DNA from: Cladorrhinum sp. PSN259
Lineage: Eukaryota; Ascomycota; Sordariomycetes; Sordariales; Podosporaceae
Reading direction: 5' to 3'
NCBI GenBank assembly: GCA_033725935.1
Contig: MU867060.1
Span: 1,330,922 to 1,394,921, forward strand
Length of the DNA: 64,000 nt
Translations under genes and position numbers: made by a program
Shown here: positions 9,924 through 18,347 of the stretch, one piece after another
Position numbering within the stretch: the first letter of the stretch is position 1
How the letters are laid out: each line of letters starts with the position of its first letter
Notes under the pieces: model-generated
Databases searched by the model: none
What the model saw: only the letters and a program-made list of their open reading frames with translations
What the model was told of the DNA's origin: nothing

Positions 9924-10778
9924 ATGATACGATCATGCACAGCAGAGGGTTCGGCGATTTGCATCTGCAAATGCAACAGCCTGCCGGCTCCTCCGCCGAG
10001 GGTTGCCGTTTGCAGCTATTGCTATGGCAACGGCTCGGGGGCCTGCAGTTTCAACACGATCCGGCTGCTGGTATACAACGCCAGGGCGAAGAGGAGTATA
10101 TTCGACGCCGGACCTTGCGCGCTTGTTCCTATCCGAACCGAGGCTGAAGCTGCTGCCATTGTTCCTCCACGGCCGTTTCCTTCCCCGGGTCGTCGGACTC
10201 AACCGCTTGCACCAACGCAGAGGGCTATCAATCAGAGCTTCAGTGAGGAGACAGTCGTGGCTGCAGATGATACTAATCCCGCCCCGTCAGAGCTGCTTCA
10301 GTCACAAATTCAGCATGAACACACCACAGGCGCAGCAGCAGATCGTACCGCATTACAACAAGAAGGAGTCCTGGGTTCGGGATCCAAGAAGCGCCGTCAC
10401 CAATCCAGCCCGAGTAACAGCAGCAGTGCTAGTAGCGCCAGCAATAAAAGCCCAGTGGCAAGTCAACATGGACAGCCGACGTCACAGGTACCCGCAAACA
10501 TATCTCCTCCTGCTCCCTCTCCTTCTCCTCTTTCTCTGGGCTTAACTCCAAGCCAGGCCGAACACCACACCCAAACACCAGCAATACCCACAGAAACCGA
10601 ACCACAAAACGACCAAACCTTTTATTACCAATGGCAAGACGAACAAGACGAATTTTCCTTACCCCCAAACATCTACCGCACTCCGTCGCCACTTCCTGTG
10701 GGACAGACGCCAGGTAGGAATATCGTTGAGACACCACCACCACCACACTCCACGCCCAACTCCACGTTCACCTTCTGA
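9924..10778 (+). CDS. Unknown Cys-rich / low-complexity protein (tandem copy B)
   Basis: 284 residues from the ATG at 9924, chosen because a TATAAAAA box sits just upstream at 9819-9826 and would fall inside any longer version (the frame is open from 9786). The first 45 residues hold a CxCxC cluster plus later C..C and C residues. The rest is Ser/Pro/Gln-rich with a KKRRHQSSPS basic motif around residue 155 that resembles a nuclear localisation signal, a Pro/Ser stretch and a YRTPSPLP motif near the C-terminus. These match, in the same order, features of the gene at 8339. No signal peptide or catalytic motif is seen and no function can be assigned. Confidence 0.6.
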   Translation: MIRSCTAEGSAICICKCNSLPAPPPRVAVCSYCYGNGSGACSFNTIRLLVYNARAKRSIFDAGPCALVPIRTEAEAAAIVPPRPFPSPGRRTQPLAPTQRAINQSFSEETVVAADDTNPAPSELLQSQIQHEHTTGAAADRTALQQEGVLGSGSKKRRHQSSPSNSSSASSASNKSPVASQHGQPTSQVPANISPPAPSPSPLSLGLTPSQAEHHTQTPAIPTETEPQNDQTFYYQWQDEQDEFSLPPNIYRTPSPLPVGQTPGRNIVETPPPPHSTPNSTFTF

Positions 10779-10940
10779 AATGCCGCCAGGACAAGAATAA
10801 TCTAAAAGTAAAAGTAGAAATAGTAGTAACAGCAACAAGGTACATGTATCTGACTCTAGTAATAGTTTTGAGGAGAAAAGTTAATAAACACATTGGCAAC
10901 GGTGGGGATGGTAGTAGTAGTAGTAGTAGTAGTGGGGATG

Positions 10941-11006
<66 letters not shown>

Positions 11007-11457
11007 ATGAACGTGATAGTAAACAGGTGAGATGGAATTAGGTGAATGTGCTGGGGGAAAAAATTGCCAGTTCATAACTTTTGGGTCAATCATTTGCCGT
11101 TTGATATCTATCATATGTTGTCAGCACCGTTTCTCTTTTATTCTTCTTATTACTGTTGTTTGTCGTTATGTAGCACCATGTTGAACTATATCGCGTCTCA
11201 CAGCTAGTCATGAAGCTTTGAGAGTAAAGAGTTTCAATAGTAAAAAGAAAGTCGGAAATGACAGTGACCAAGGTTGATAATCAAAACAAAAGGACAAAAT
11301 AAATTTCCCTATCTATTGTCTGGCCAATTTTGTGTGTAATGGGTTCTATTTATTTATAGGCTTCTTCTACCTCGGAAAGATAGAAAAAAAGCCTTGCAAC
11401 TTGCCAACTTTTAAATCAAAAATCGCAACTTAAATAGAGAGAAAAAGCCCCCTCAAA
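10779..11457. other. Intergenic, convergent 3' ends
   Basis: 3' flanks of the paralogue at 9924 and of the GH71 gene. Apart from the trinucleotide microsatellite described separately, nothing recognisable. Confidence 0.6.
10911..11006. repeat. (GTA)n microsatellite in two tracts
   Basis: Two pure GTA/TAG tracts (about 10911-10933 and 10941-11006) separated by GGGGATG; the same GGGGATG also precedes the first tract, so the whole block is a compound duplication. Confidence 0.9.
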
Positions 11458-12780
11458 CTAAACAGCCACCGCGTTCCAGTTCTGAATATTACTCTCGCAA
11501 CTCGCCGCAATAGGCTTTCCCCCCTCAGCAGTAGCCACAACCTGCCCGCCCCTCGAAACGGTAACAACCACATCCCCCGTGTTGCTTCCCATGGGGACGC
11601 TGCCCCTGTAAATCCCAGGTGTACCCTTACCCGCCGCCGGGAAGCCGGTAAAGCTCGCACCTTGCAGCGTCTGCCCGCCAATGGAAACTTGGACTTCAAC
11701 ACCCTCGTCGCTGCTCAAGAGCGCATTGAAAAAAATCGCATCCTCAACCAGCGTCTCGGGCCCAACCTCGGTCTCGCCAAAGTCCTTGTTCCTATTACCG
11801 GTCGTACCGCCACTGGGGCAAGCCAGCGCGGGCGCAGTCCGATAATAAGCCATCACACCCTCGGTCACCTCGGCGGGCACCTGTCCTCCATTCTTGTACT
11901 GCTGCACGTAAAAAGGCAAAAACTTCCTCCACCCGTCGTGCGACATCCCCTGAACGTAATTAATCGGAGCCTTGAACGTGTTAAACAGCTCCAGCTGGTT
12001 GTCGTGCACGGGTCCAATGTAGTGCGACTCGCCAAAGTCGTTCCACGTCAAGATCTGCACGAAATCGGGCTGCACCTCCATCACGTTGTCCCACCGCGTC
12101 TCCCAGAGCTCGTCGCCCCTCCAGATCCAGTTCTTTTCCAGTCCGGGCAGGTTGGTGTAGAACCAAGGGGAGACGGGCATCATGAACAGCTTCTCACCCA
12201 GAGCGTCGACGAAGGGCTTATCCAGCGAGGCAACAGTCGCGTTCGTATCGCCCGTAGGCCAGGAATCAAAACTGAAAAGTCCGTCAGCCACGCCGCCGGC
12301 AAGGTTGACTGCGTCAGCGGGGTTGCGAGACGACCAGTCGGGCACGAAGAAGGCTTTTGTGGTCTCCTTGATTTCGATCCAGTCCTCGGCGTTGGCTGGA
12401 CCTTCAAAGGTCGAGACGAAGGGCCTGCTCCCGTCGTGCTTGAAGTAGGCGGGATCCGCTCCAAACTTGTCGAGGAGGGCAATGACTTGGTCCTTTGGCC
12501 AGGGACCTTGCGCGGCGTAGTCGAAGGAGAAGAAGAGCTTGAAGCCCGCCGAGTTGGCTGCCTGGAACGCGAGGTCCAGCGTGTTGGCGTTGCTCGGGTC
12601 TTGAGCGCCAATGTTGAGTACGAAGGCGTCGATGCTTGCTTCCTTTGCGAGCTTGATGTCGCCTTCCCAGTCCGAGAGGGTGAATTGGGGCAGGTTTCCC
12701 ACGATCATGTGGGCAAAGACTTCCTTGGCTGCGTGGGCGGTCGGGAAGGCGACCGAGGCGAGGGCGAGGAGGAACTTCAT
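11458..12780 (-). CDS. GH71 alpha-1,3-glucanase (mutanase), secreted
   Basis: 440 residues, single exon, ATG at 12780 following a TATA-rich upstream. Signal peptide about residues 1-17. The body matches glycoside hydrolase family 71: an N-terminal AHMIVGN segment, FSFD strands and the signature WNDFGES at residues 246-252. The acidic pair there, D248 and E251, three residues apart, corresponds to the catalytic carboxylates reported for this family. The enzyme cleaves alpha-1,3-glucan of fungal walls or mutan, acting outside the cell or in the wall during remodelling or mycoparasitism. The catalytic domain is followed by a beta-rich C-terminal segment of about 100 residues; no separate CBM24 is evident. 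Confidence 0.95.
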   Translation of the reverse strand: MKFLLALASVAFPTAHAAKEVFAHMIVGNLPQFTLSDWEGDIKLAKEASIDAFVLNIGAQDPSNANTLDLAFQAANSAGFKLFFSFDYAAQGPWPKDQVIALLDKFGADPAYFKHDGSRPFVSTFEGPANAEDWIEIKETTKAFFVPDWSSRNPADAVNLAGGVADGLFSFDSWPTGDTNATVASLDKPFVDALGEKLFMMPVSPWFYTNLPGLEKNWIWRGDELWETRWDNVMEVQPDFVQILTWNDFGESHYIGPVHDNQLELFNTFKAPINYVQGMSHDGWRKFLPFYVQQYKNGGQVPAEVTEGVMAYYRTAPALACPSGGTTGNRNKDFGETEVGPETLVEDAIFFNALLSSDEGVEVQVSIGGQTLQGASFTGFPAAGKGTPGIYRGSVPMGSNTGDVVVTVSRGGQVVATAEGGKPIAASCESNIQNWNAVAV

Positions 12781-14123
12781 TTTGTTATTTCGGGTAGGCA
12801 GGGTAGGTAGGTGGTGATGATAGAGAATGCGTTTTAACAAAAGGAGTGTGATTTAAATATATATTCTGTTGTCGTCGAGACAAGGGTTTTCCTGTTACCA
12901 GAACAAGAAAAGTTGGAAGGGGGAAAGGGGGCGGGGGAAGTAGGACTGTGCTGCTGCGGCGAGGGGGCTAAGGAAGGAAAGGATTGTCAGGAGTTTTTTT
13001 TTAAAAAAAAATGGGAATTCGTTTATGTACTATAAAAGCCGGGTTACACGGTAGATGATCTATTCAGGAATGTCGTAATGTTGCAAGGTGTAGAAGCCGA
13101 AGAGGATTTTGACCGAAAGTCGACCGCACTGGATGGCTGACGGGCCGAGATGGTCAAAAAACCTGAGGATCAGATTTATGGACGAGATTCAAACTTCAGA
13201 TGACTCGAGGGGGGGGGGATATCTCAAGTCTGAGACCAGGTTCCAAAGCTGCTACTCGCCAAACGGTAGACCCGATTATTGCGTGGGAAGAAAATTAAAG
13301 AGCCGACTAAGATACATGTCAGCCGCTCGGGTGCACTCAAGTATTTTTCTCTCTCTCCACACGAGGTGTAGCCCTGAATTTGGCGGCCCCCTCCCCCCGT
13401 GCTCAGCCATAAGTTTCGTAACCCCGTTAGAATGTTGGAAATCCTACTTTGGGCCAAGAAAAAGTAGCCTTTCCCGAAGAATGACTGTGGGGGAAGCTTG
13501 CCTGAAACAAAACCCTCGTCTGATGTGGCACAGTTTGTGGCCCACCCCGGGTCTTCTTCATATGGCACGGTGCCGGCTTGCCAGCGGCGCAAGACAATGA
13601 CGATAGTTGCTTTTCTTTCAATAGAGAGTGAGGTGATTTGTACTGCATTGACTTGCTTATAAACTTGGGGCAGCCTTTTGGGTAGAGCTTATATGTCTTT
13701 TTCGTTTCCCGTCTTCAGGTGAAGTTGTCCGTGATACGATGTCACCATGTTGTCAGAGTCGCTTTGACGACCGCCCAAGGAAAGGATTGGCACTCATTCC
13801 ATTTTCTGCCTGGTGGCTCGTCAGCAAGCAACATATCTGGGACTGTTTGCCGACTCCACCGTTGATCCTTCTTCAAACGCAAAGAAGATCATCATAAAAT
13901 TGAGTAGGTCGAATGTTGCGGTTGGCCATCTTGTTCGGCCCCCAAGACCAATCTTGGGGTCGTCAACCGGGGTTGTAAGATCTGTAAATGCGGGCCAAGT
14001 CGTACAAACCCCCCAGATCGGCCTCCGCTTCGGACGGTTGAGTTTACGAGCTACCGAATTAAATTACCGACAATATGCTAATGACATCTGAACAGATCAT
14101 TATCAATCATGCAAAGGCATACA
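12781..14123. other. Intergenic, GH71 promoter side
   Basis: An AT-rich TATA-like element (12851-12865) lies about 75 nt upstream of the GH71 start. The rest has a T9/A9 homopolymer pair near 12995 and no supported gene. Confidence 0.55.
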
Positions 14124-14857
14124 TCATCCAAGGCCGTGATCATGCCATTTTTGCCGTTTGTAAGTATCACACCGAACACCGAACACCTGTTCTCCCTGAG
14201 GGCTGTTGTCCGTCGTCACATCACAATGTCCGGCATTGAACTGCCTCATGGGCAAGGGATGAACACCATTGCCATTTAACCCGTGCCTCCTCTCCATCGG
14301 GTCTCGTATATCCAACCCCAAGTCGGCAGGATCGATGTTCCTGTGTCCGAGTAGTAGTCCCAAGTCGGCAGGATCGATGTTCCTGTGTCCGAGTAGTAGT
14401 GTCGCCCCAAACCCAACCTTGGACACGATAATCGAGAACTCCGTAAAAGATGGCCTCCGAATCCGGGTGAATCACGTTGCCACCTGCTGACAGACCCCAA
14501 GCGATGGGATAGAGGAACCAGAAAAAGATGAGCAACACACCTCCAGACAAATACGCCTTCTGAATTGATCCGCCAGGGTGCTGCGTATCTCCTGCCGTCA
14601 AACAAGATCTGCCAGACAACAAACAGAAATGCAGCTGTACCGAAAGTCCAGAATCCCCACTTGAGTCTCATTGAAATCAGGGCCCCAACAAGGCCACAAA
14701 CCACCATAATCCAATCGGCAAAGAGGGCGCACATGATTGTTGCTGCCCCTATAATGACAGAAACTGCGAAATACCAGCTGGAGCCGCGAATGGTGATTTC
14801 TAGATTGGCCCGCTGGCCAAAACCAGCGTTGATGTTGACCACATGATTTCCCGCCAT
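14124..14857 (-). pseudogene. Decayed retinal opsin (CarO/NOP-1 type)
   Basis: Reading down the minus strand, three frames together spell an incomplete microbial-type rhodopsin. Frame 1 (14857 to about 14583) has an opsin-like N-terminus and first helix (GSSWYFAVS) joined directly to a helix-E/F segment (ADWIMVVCGLVGAL, KWGFWTFG), so helices B-D are missing. A one-base loss near 14582 shifts to frame 2, which reads WFLYPIAWGL and the helix-G entry PDSEAIFYGVLD. A one-base gain near 14427-14433 shifts to frame 3, which reads SKVGFG with the lysine that would bind retinal, then a LLLGHRNIDPADLG segment duplicated exactly in tandem. The gene cannot make a seven-helix protein. It is head-to-head with a carotenoid oxygenase. 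Family identity is strong; the ancestral type (pump or sensor) is uncertain because helix C is gone. Confidence 0.88.
14317..14400. repeat. Exact 42-bp tandem duplication in the opsin remnant
   Basis: Copies at 14317-14358 and 14359-14400 are identical. On the minus strand each encodes LLLGHRNIDPADLG, the end of helix G and start of the cytoplasmic tail. The duplication is in frame but sits downstream of two frameshifts. Confidence 0.95.
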
Positions 14858-15355
14858 TGTTTCGTTATCGTGACGTCGTCTAATACCTAGGTTGGCAACC
14901 TCTTATCCCGCAATCAGCACTACTTGCTACTTGAGAGGAATAGGGGGTATATGTATCTGTTGAGAAGGAACAGTGGTGCAGCCAGCGGGAAACGGCTTTA
15001 CCGGCCATCCCCACATAGGTGCCATTTGAATTCTTTCCGATCTGTTCCACCAGTGGCCAACGGTACACCTACGATGCGTTAGGATTTCCGACCTAAGCTT
15101 GACTCATTGAAACCTAGGCACTAACAAGAGCTAACAGCTGCCGGCCCACCTCTGGTTGCAGCGGGAGTCAGCTAGTAACGATACGAGAACCTTACAGGGG
15201 GCATTGTACTGTGTGATGGCCCTTCTGCCGGTGAGGGTACAATGTCGTCATGCTTTCATAACTCCTATGAAAGCCTGAACCCGCAGAAGCCCAATAGATT
15301 CGACCACACCTTTGGTCCGAGATACCATCAGCGAGCGAGCGACAGTCCAATCACA
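14858..15355. promoter_or_regulatory. Shared divergent promoter, opsin / carotenoid oxygenase
   Basis: About 0.5 kb separates the two divergent start codons (14857 minus, 15356 plus; 384 nt if the oxygenase starts at 15242). A bidirectional, co-regulated promoter is inferred from the known light induction of fungal car genes. No TATA box or confident light-response element was found. Confidence 0.4.
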
Positions 15356-17224
15356 ATGGCATTATCCAGCCACCCCTACCTTTCTGGCAACTTTGCCCCC
15401 GTCCGCAAAACCTTTCCTCTCACGCCATGCTCATATGAAGGAGAAATCCCAGTCGATCTAGCTGGCGGCCAGTATGTTCGTAATGGGAGCAATCCTCTGT
15501 CTGATCACAAAGTGGACCAGGAGGCACACTGGTTCGATGGGGATGGCATGCTGAGTGGTGTTTTATTTCGGCGAGTAGGGCCGACGGTCCAGCCAGAATT
15601 TGTCAACCAATATCTCCTGACAGACATGTTTGCGTATGTCAGCCCAGGCCAGCTAAAAAGGACATTTCTGCCAAGCATTGCAACGCTCATTAACCCTTGC
15701 ACTTATGCTCTCAAGGTCGTCCTGCTGGTGTTGAGGACGGTCGTGCTCCATATCATTTCTCACTTCCCTGGATCTGCTTTCCCTATAAGGAAAACGAGCG
15801 TTGCAAACACGGCAGTTGTATATCACGACGGAAGGGCCATGGCGACTTGTGAGAGCGGTCCTCCTTTGCGCTTCTCCCTGCCGAGCCTTGAGACGATTGG
15901 GTGGTTTGATGGGACCAATGCCGAAGGAGGGTTACACCTGGTGGATGGAGAGACCTTTGGCGGCCAGGGCCGCTTCTTTTTTATGAAGCAGTGGACGACA
16001 GCGCATCCCCAAGTCGACCCAGTAACAGGAGAATTTATTGCCTTCCACTCTACGTTCATAAAGCCGTATGTTCAGTATTCGGTCATACCTCCACGCAAGT
16101 CAAATCAGTCTCCTCTCATTAGCATTCCAGTGCCAGGCCTCTCATCTCCGAAGATGATGCATGACTTTGGTGTGTCGAGAAACCACACTGTTATTCTGGA
16201 TATGCCGCTCAGTTTCAACCCGATGAACATGGTTAAAGGGCTTCCAGTGTTGTTCTTCAACGGCGACGAAAGGTCGAGGTTTGGAGTATTTCCGCGGTAC
16301 CGTCCATGGGAGATCCAGTGGTTCGAAACGAACCCGTGTTGCATATTCCACGCGGTCAACTGCTGGGAAACCGGCTCAACAATCAAACTGCTCGTTTGTC
16401 GTTTAACCACGGCAGCACTGGTCTTCAGTGCTGGCAACCTGTCTGCCCCAGAGATAAAATGAATTCCTCCAGAATATGCAGAGGAAGAGCAATGTCGGCT
16501 GTATTACTACAGCTTTCCTCTTTCCTCCAAAGATTCGCATTCGAGCAAACCGCAAATCGCTCAACAGTGGTCTCTGTCAATCATCGAGTTTGAGTTTTCA
16601 AGCGTATCTCCAACGAAGGCAATGTCGGATGCGCAGTACGTCTACGGTTGCTCGACGTGCTCGACATCGTACTCGGTATCTGTGGGTAAAGCAGCCAAGA
16701 TTGACTTATTAGTCAAGATAGACGCCGCGACGTTGATTGCTCGTGGTATGGAAAAACCGCCCCAGCAGATCAAGGGTTGTGTGGATTCGCGCTCAGTGGA
16801 AGAGATACTTGGGTCGTCCGATGCCAATGACCCCATTCATCTATTCAAGATGCCCGAATGGTGGTTCGCCCAGGAGCCTCGCTTCGTTCCACGTGCGGGA
16901 GGTACAGACGAAGATGATGGCTGGCTGTTGACGTACGTGATTGACGAAAGCCAACTTGGAGCAGATGGTTGGTGTCCAGATAATGCGATTGGAGAGCTTT
17001 GGGTTATTGATGCAAAAGGGCTGCAGGAGGTTGTGGCTCGTATCAAATTACCGCAGAGGGTGCCGTATGGATTTCACGGTGCGTGGTTTTCCGAAGGGGA
17101 AATCAAACAACAGCATCCATATTGTGTTCGGGAATTAGATGTGTCAAAGAAGAAGATTGACAGCGGTTTAGTGGATACAATTGGCTCTGCCATTCGGGAA
17201 ATGATTGAAAGATGGATTGGGTGA
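15356..17224 (+). pseudogene. Carotenoid oxygenase (CarX/retinal-forming type) with one in-frame stop
   Basis: One continuous frame encodes a carotenoid cleavage dioxygenase of the RPE65/CarX family, broken only by TGA at 16460-16462 (codon 369). Family motifs are intact: GGQYVRNGSNP, DGDGML, ATCESGPP and the four iron-binding histidines H217 (TAHP), H269 (MHDF), H332 (IFHA) and H574 (GFHGAW). The stop falls in the linker just after VFSAGNLSAP and just before a conserved EEEQCRLYYY segment, so a truncated product would lose the fourth histidine. No plausible intron covers the stop. Start 15356 matches the family's usual N-terminus; 15242 is an in-frame alternative. Fungal members split carotenoids to retinal, the opsin chromophore. 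A sequencing error at the stop cannot be excluded. Confidence 0.85.
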
Positions 17225-17300
17225 TGAGTGCGAGTGGAAGCTGCTTCTTCCCTACCTGCTGTAGTGTGGGATAAAGGAACGAATGCCTGAAACTCCTCTC

Positions 17301-17328
17301 CTTTTTTTTGGGGGGGTTTTTTTTTTTT

Positions 17329-17359
<31 letters not shown>

Positions 17360-17473
17360 GTTTTTTTATAAAATAAAGTTTTTTTTATTATAACCGACGT
17401 TTTTGGTTTTTTTTTTATTTTTTTTTTATTAATAAAATATAATAAAAAACAAANNNNNNNNNNACCCCCCCCG

Positions 17474-17520
<47 letters not shown>

Positions 17521-17525
17521 CCCCT
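17301..17525. repeat. Poly-T / poly-G / poly-C homopolymers flanking the gap
   Basis: Long alternating T and G runs before the gap and a C run of about 55 bases after it. Such blocks are typical of collapsed or mis-called sequence; base-level content here is not reliable. Confidence 0.85.
17454..17463. other. Assembly gap (10 N)
   Basis: Ten Ns between an A/T-rich block and a poly-C block. A run of exactly ten usually marks a gap of unknown size, so adjacency across this point is not proven. Confidence 0.95.
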
Positions 17526-18347
17526 GAGGTTACTCAATTCTCTTTGTATTCTTCTTCCCGTCCTTTTAGCTTTTTGTTTCCTTTTTTTTTCTCTTATCTC
17601 CTCTTCTGACTCTCGAATGATAATATTTTTTCCGTCCAGTATCTGTCGTGAAGTCGCCTGTCCTCGGAATATGCCGATAACCAGCGTATCGTCACCAATC
17701 AAGTGTTTGTCCTAAAATCGGCATGGGCTTGTTTCAAGCCATCCGTTCGGGATTGTTTTTTTATTGTCCTATAGGGCTGGATAAACATCGATGGAATGCG
17801 ACATCTAATCTCTGTTTCGATTGCAGGTTGCACACCCAAGCATTCGCAGAGTTGACTGGATCCGGAGGCTGTGTCATGCACCACCACCACCACGTCAACG
17901 ACGTGCAGACGTGTTGCAGACAATGTCTTCGTAACGAGTATTTGATTGGCCCAGAGATGGACAGCACGGCAGATTAATCTTTCTGGGGGTTGGTCCCGAC
18001 CCTTTGGGTGGTCCAGATGCATCGTGGCTGCGTCAGTACTACCTTCAGCCGCACTTATTCAGGGCTCTTCTCCGATGGTTTTGTTAGCGCTTTTTTCATG
18101 CACACCGATGAGTCCAGGCACTGCCTGTCGTGGCGTCCAAACGTTTTCGAGATGGCTTGATCTAGACCACCCTCCTGGATTGCTGCCCTAGGCATGCTGA
18201 AGAGAACCATTCCTGCGTGCCACCCGTCTACTCTGGTGTCAACTTTCAATCTTATCTTCTTCTTTTTCTTCTTCTTCTTCTACTATGTCATAGATTCCAC
18301 AGATTTTGTTTTCGTTCTTCAATTTTCTAGAATTGAAACTCGCCAAC

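Larger units (their letters stand above)
17225..18347. other. Intergenic with poor-quality homopolymer block
   Basis: No supported gene on either side of the assembly gap. A pyrimidine-rich stretch (18255-18280) precedes the DUF3433 gene start. A small ORF at 17723-17977 has a His run but no family resemblance. Confidence 0.5.

Noticed and set aside
11662..12810. 382-codon plus-strand frame opposite GH71
   Set aside because: Antisense of a GC-rich coding exon; no domain, and GH71 on the other strand is unambiguous.
14583..14857. Reading the opsin frame as a functional short membrane protein
   Set aside because: The hydrophobic segments match opsin helices A, E and F only, and the frame runs on into out-of-frame opsin sequence, so it is a fragment of a broken gene.
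16428..16481. 54-nt candidate intron covering the oxygenase stop
   Set aside because: Donor is weak, no branch site, and it would remove the conserved SAGNLSAP segment.
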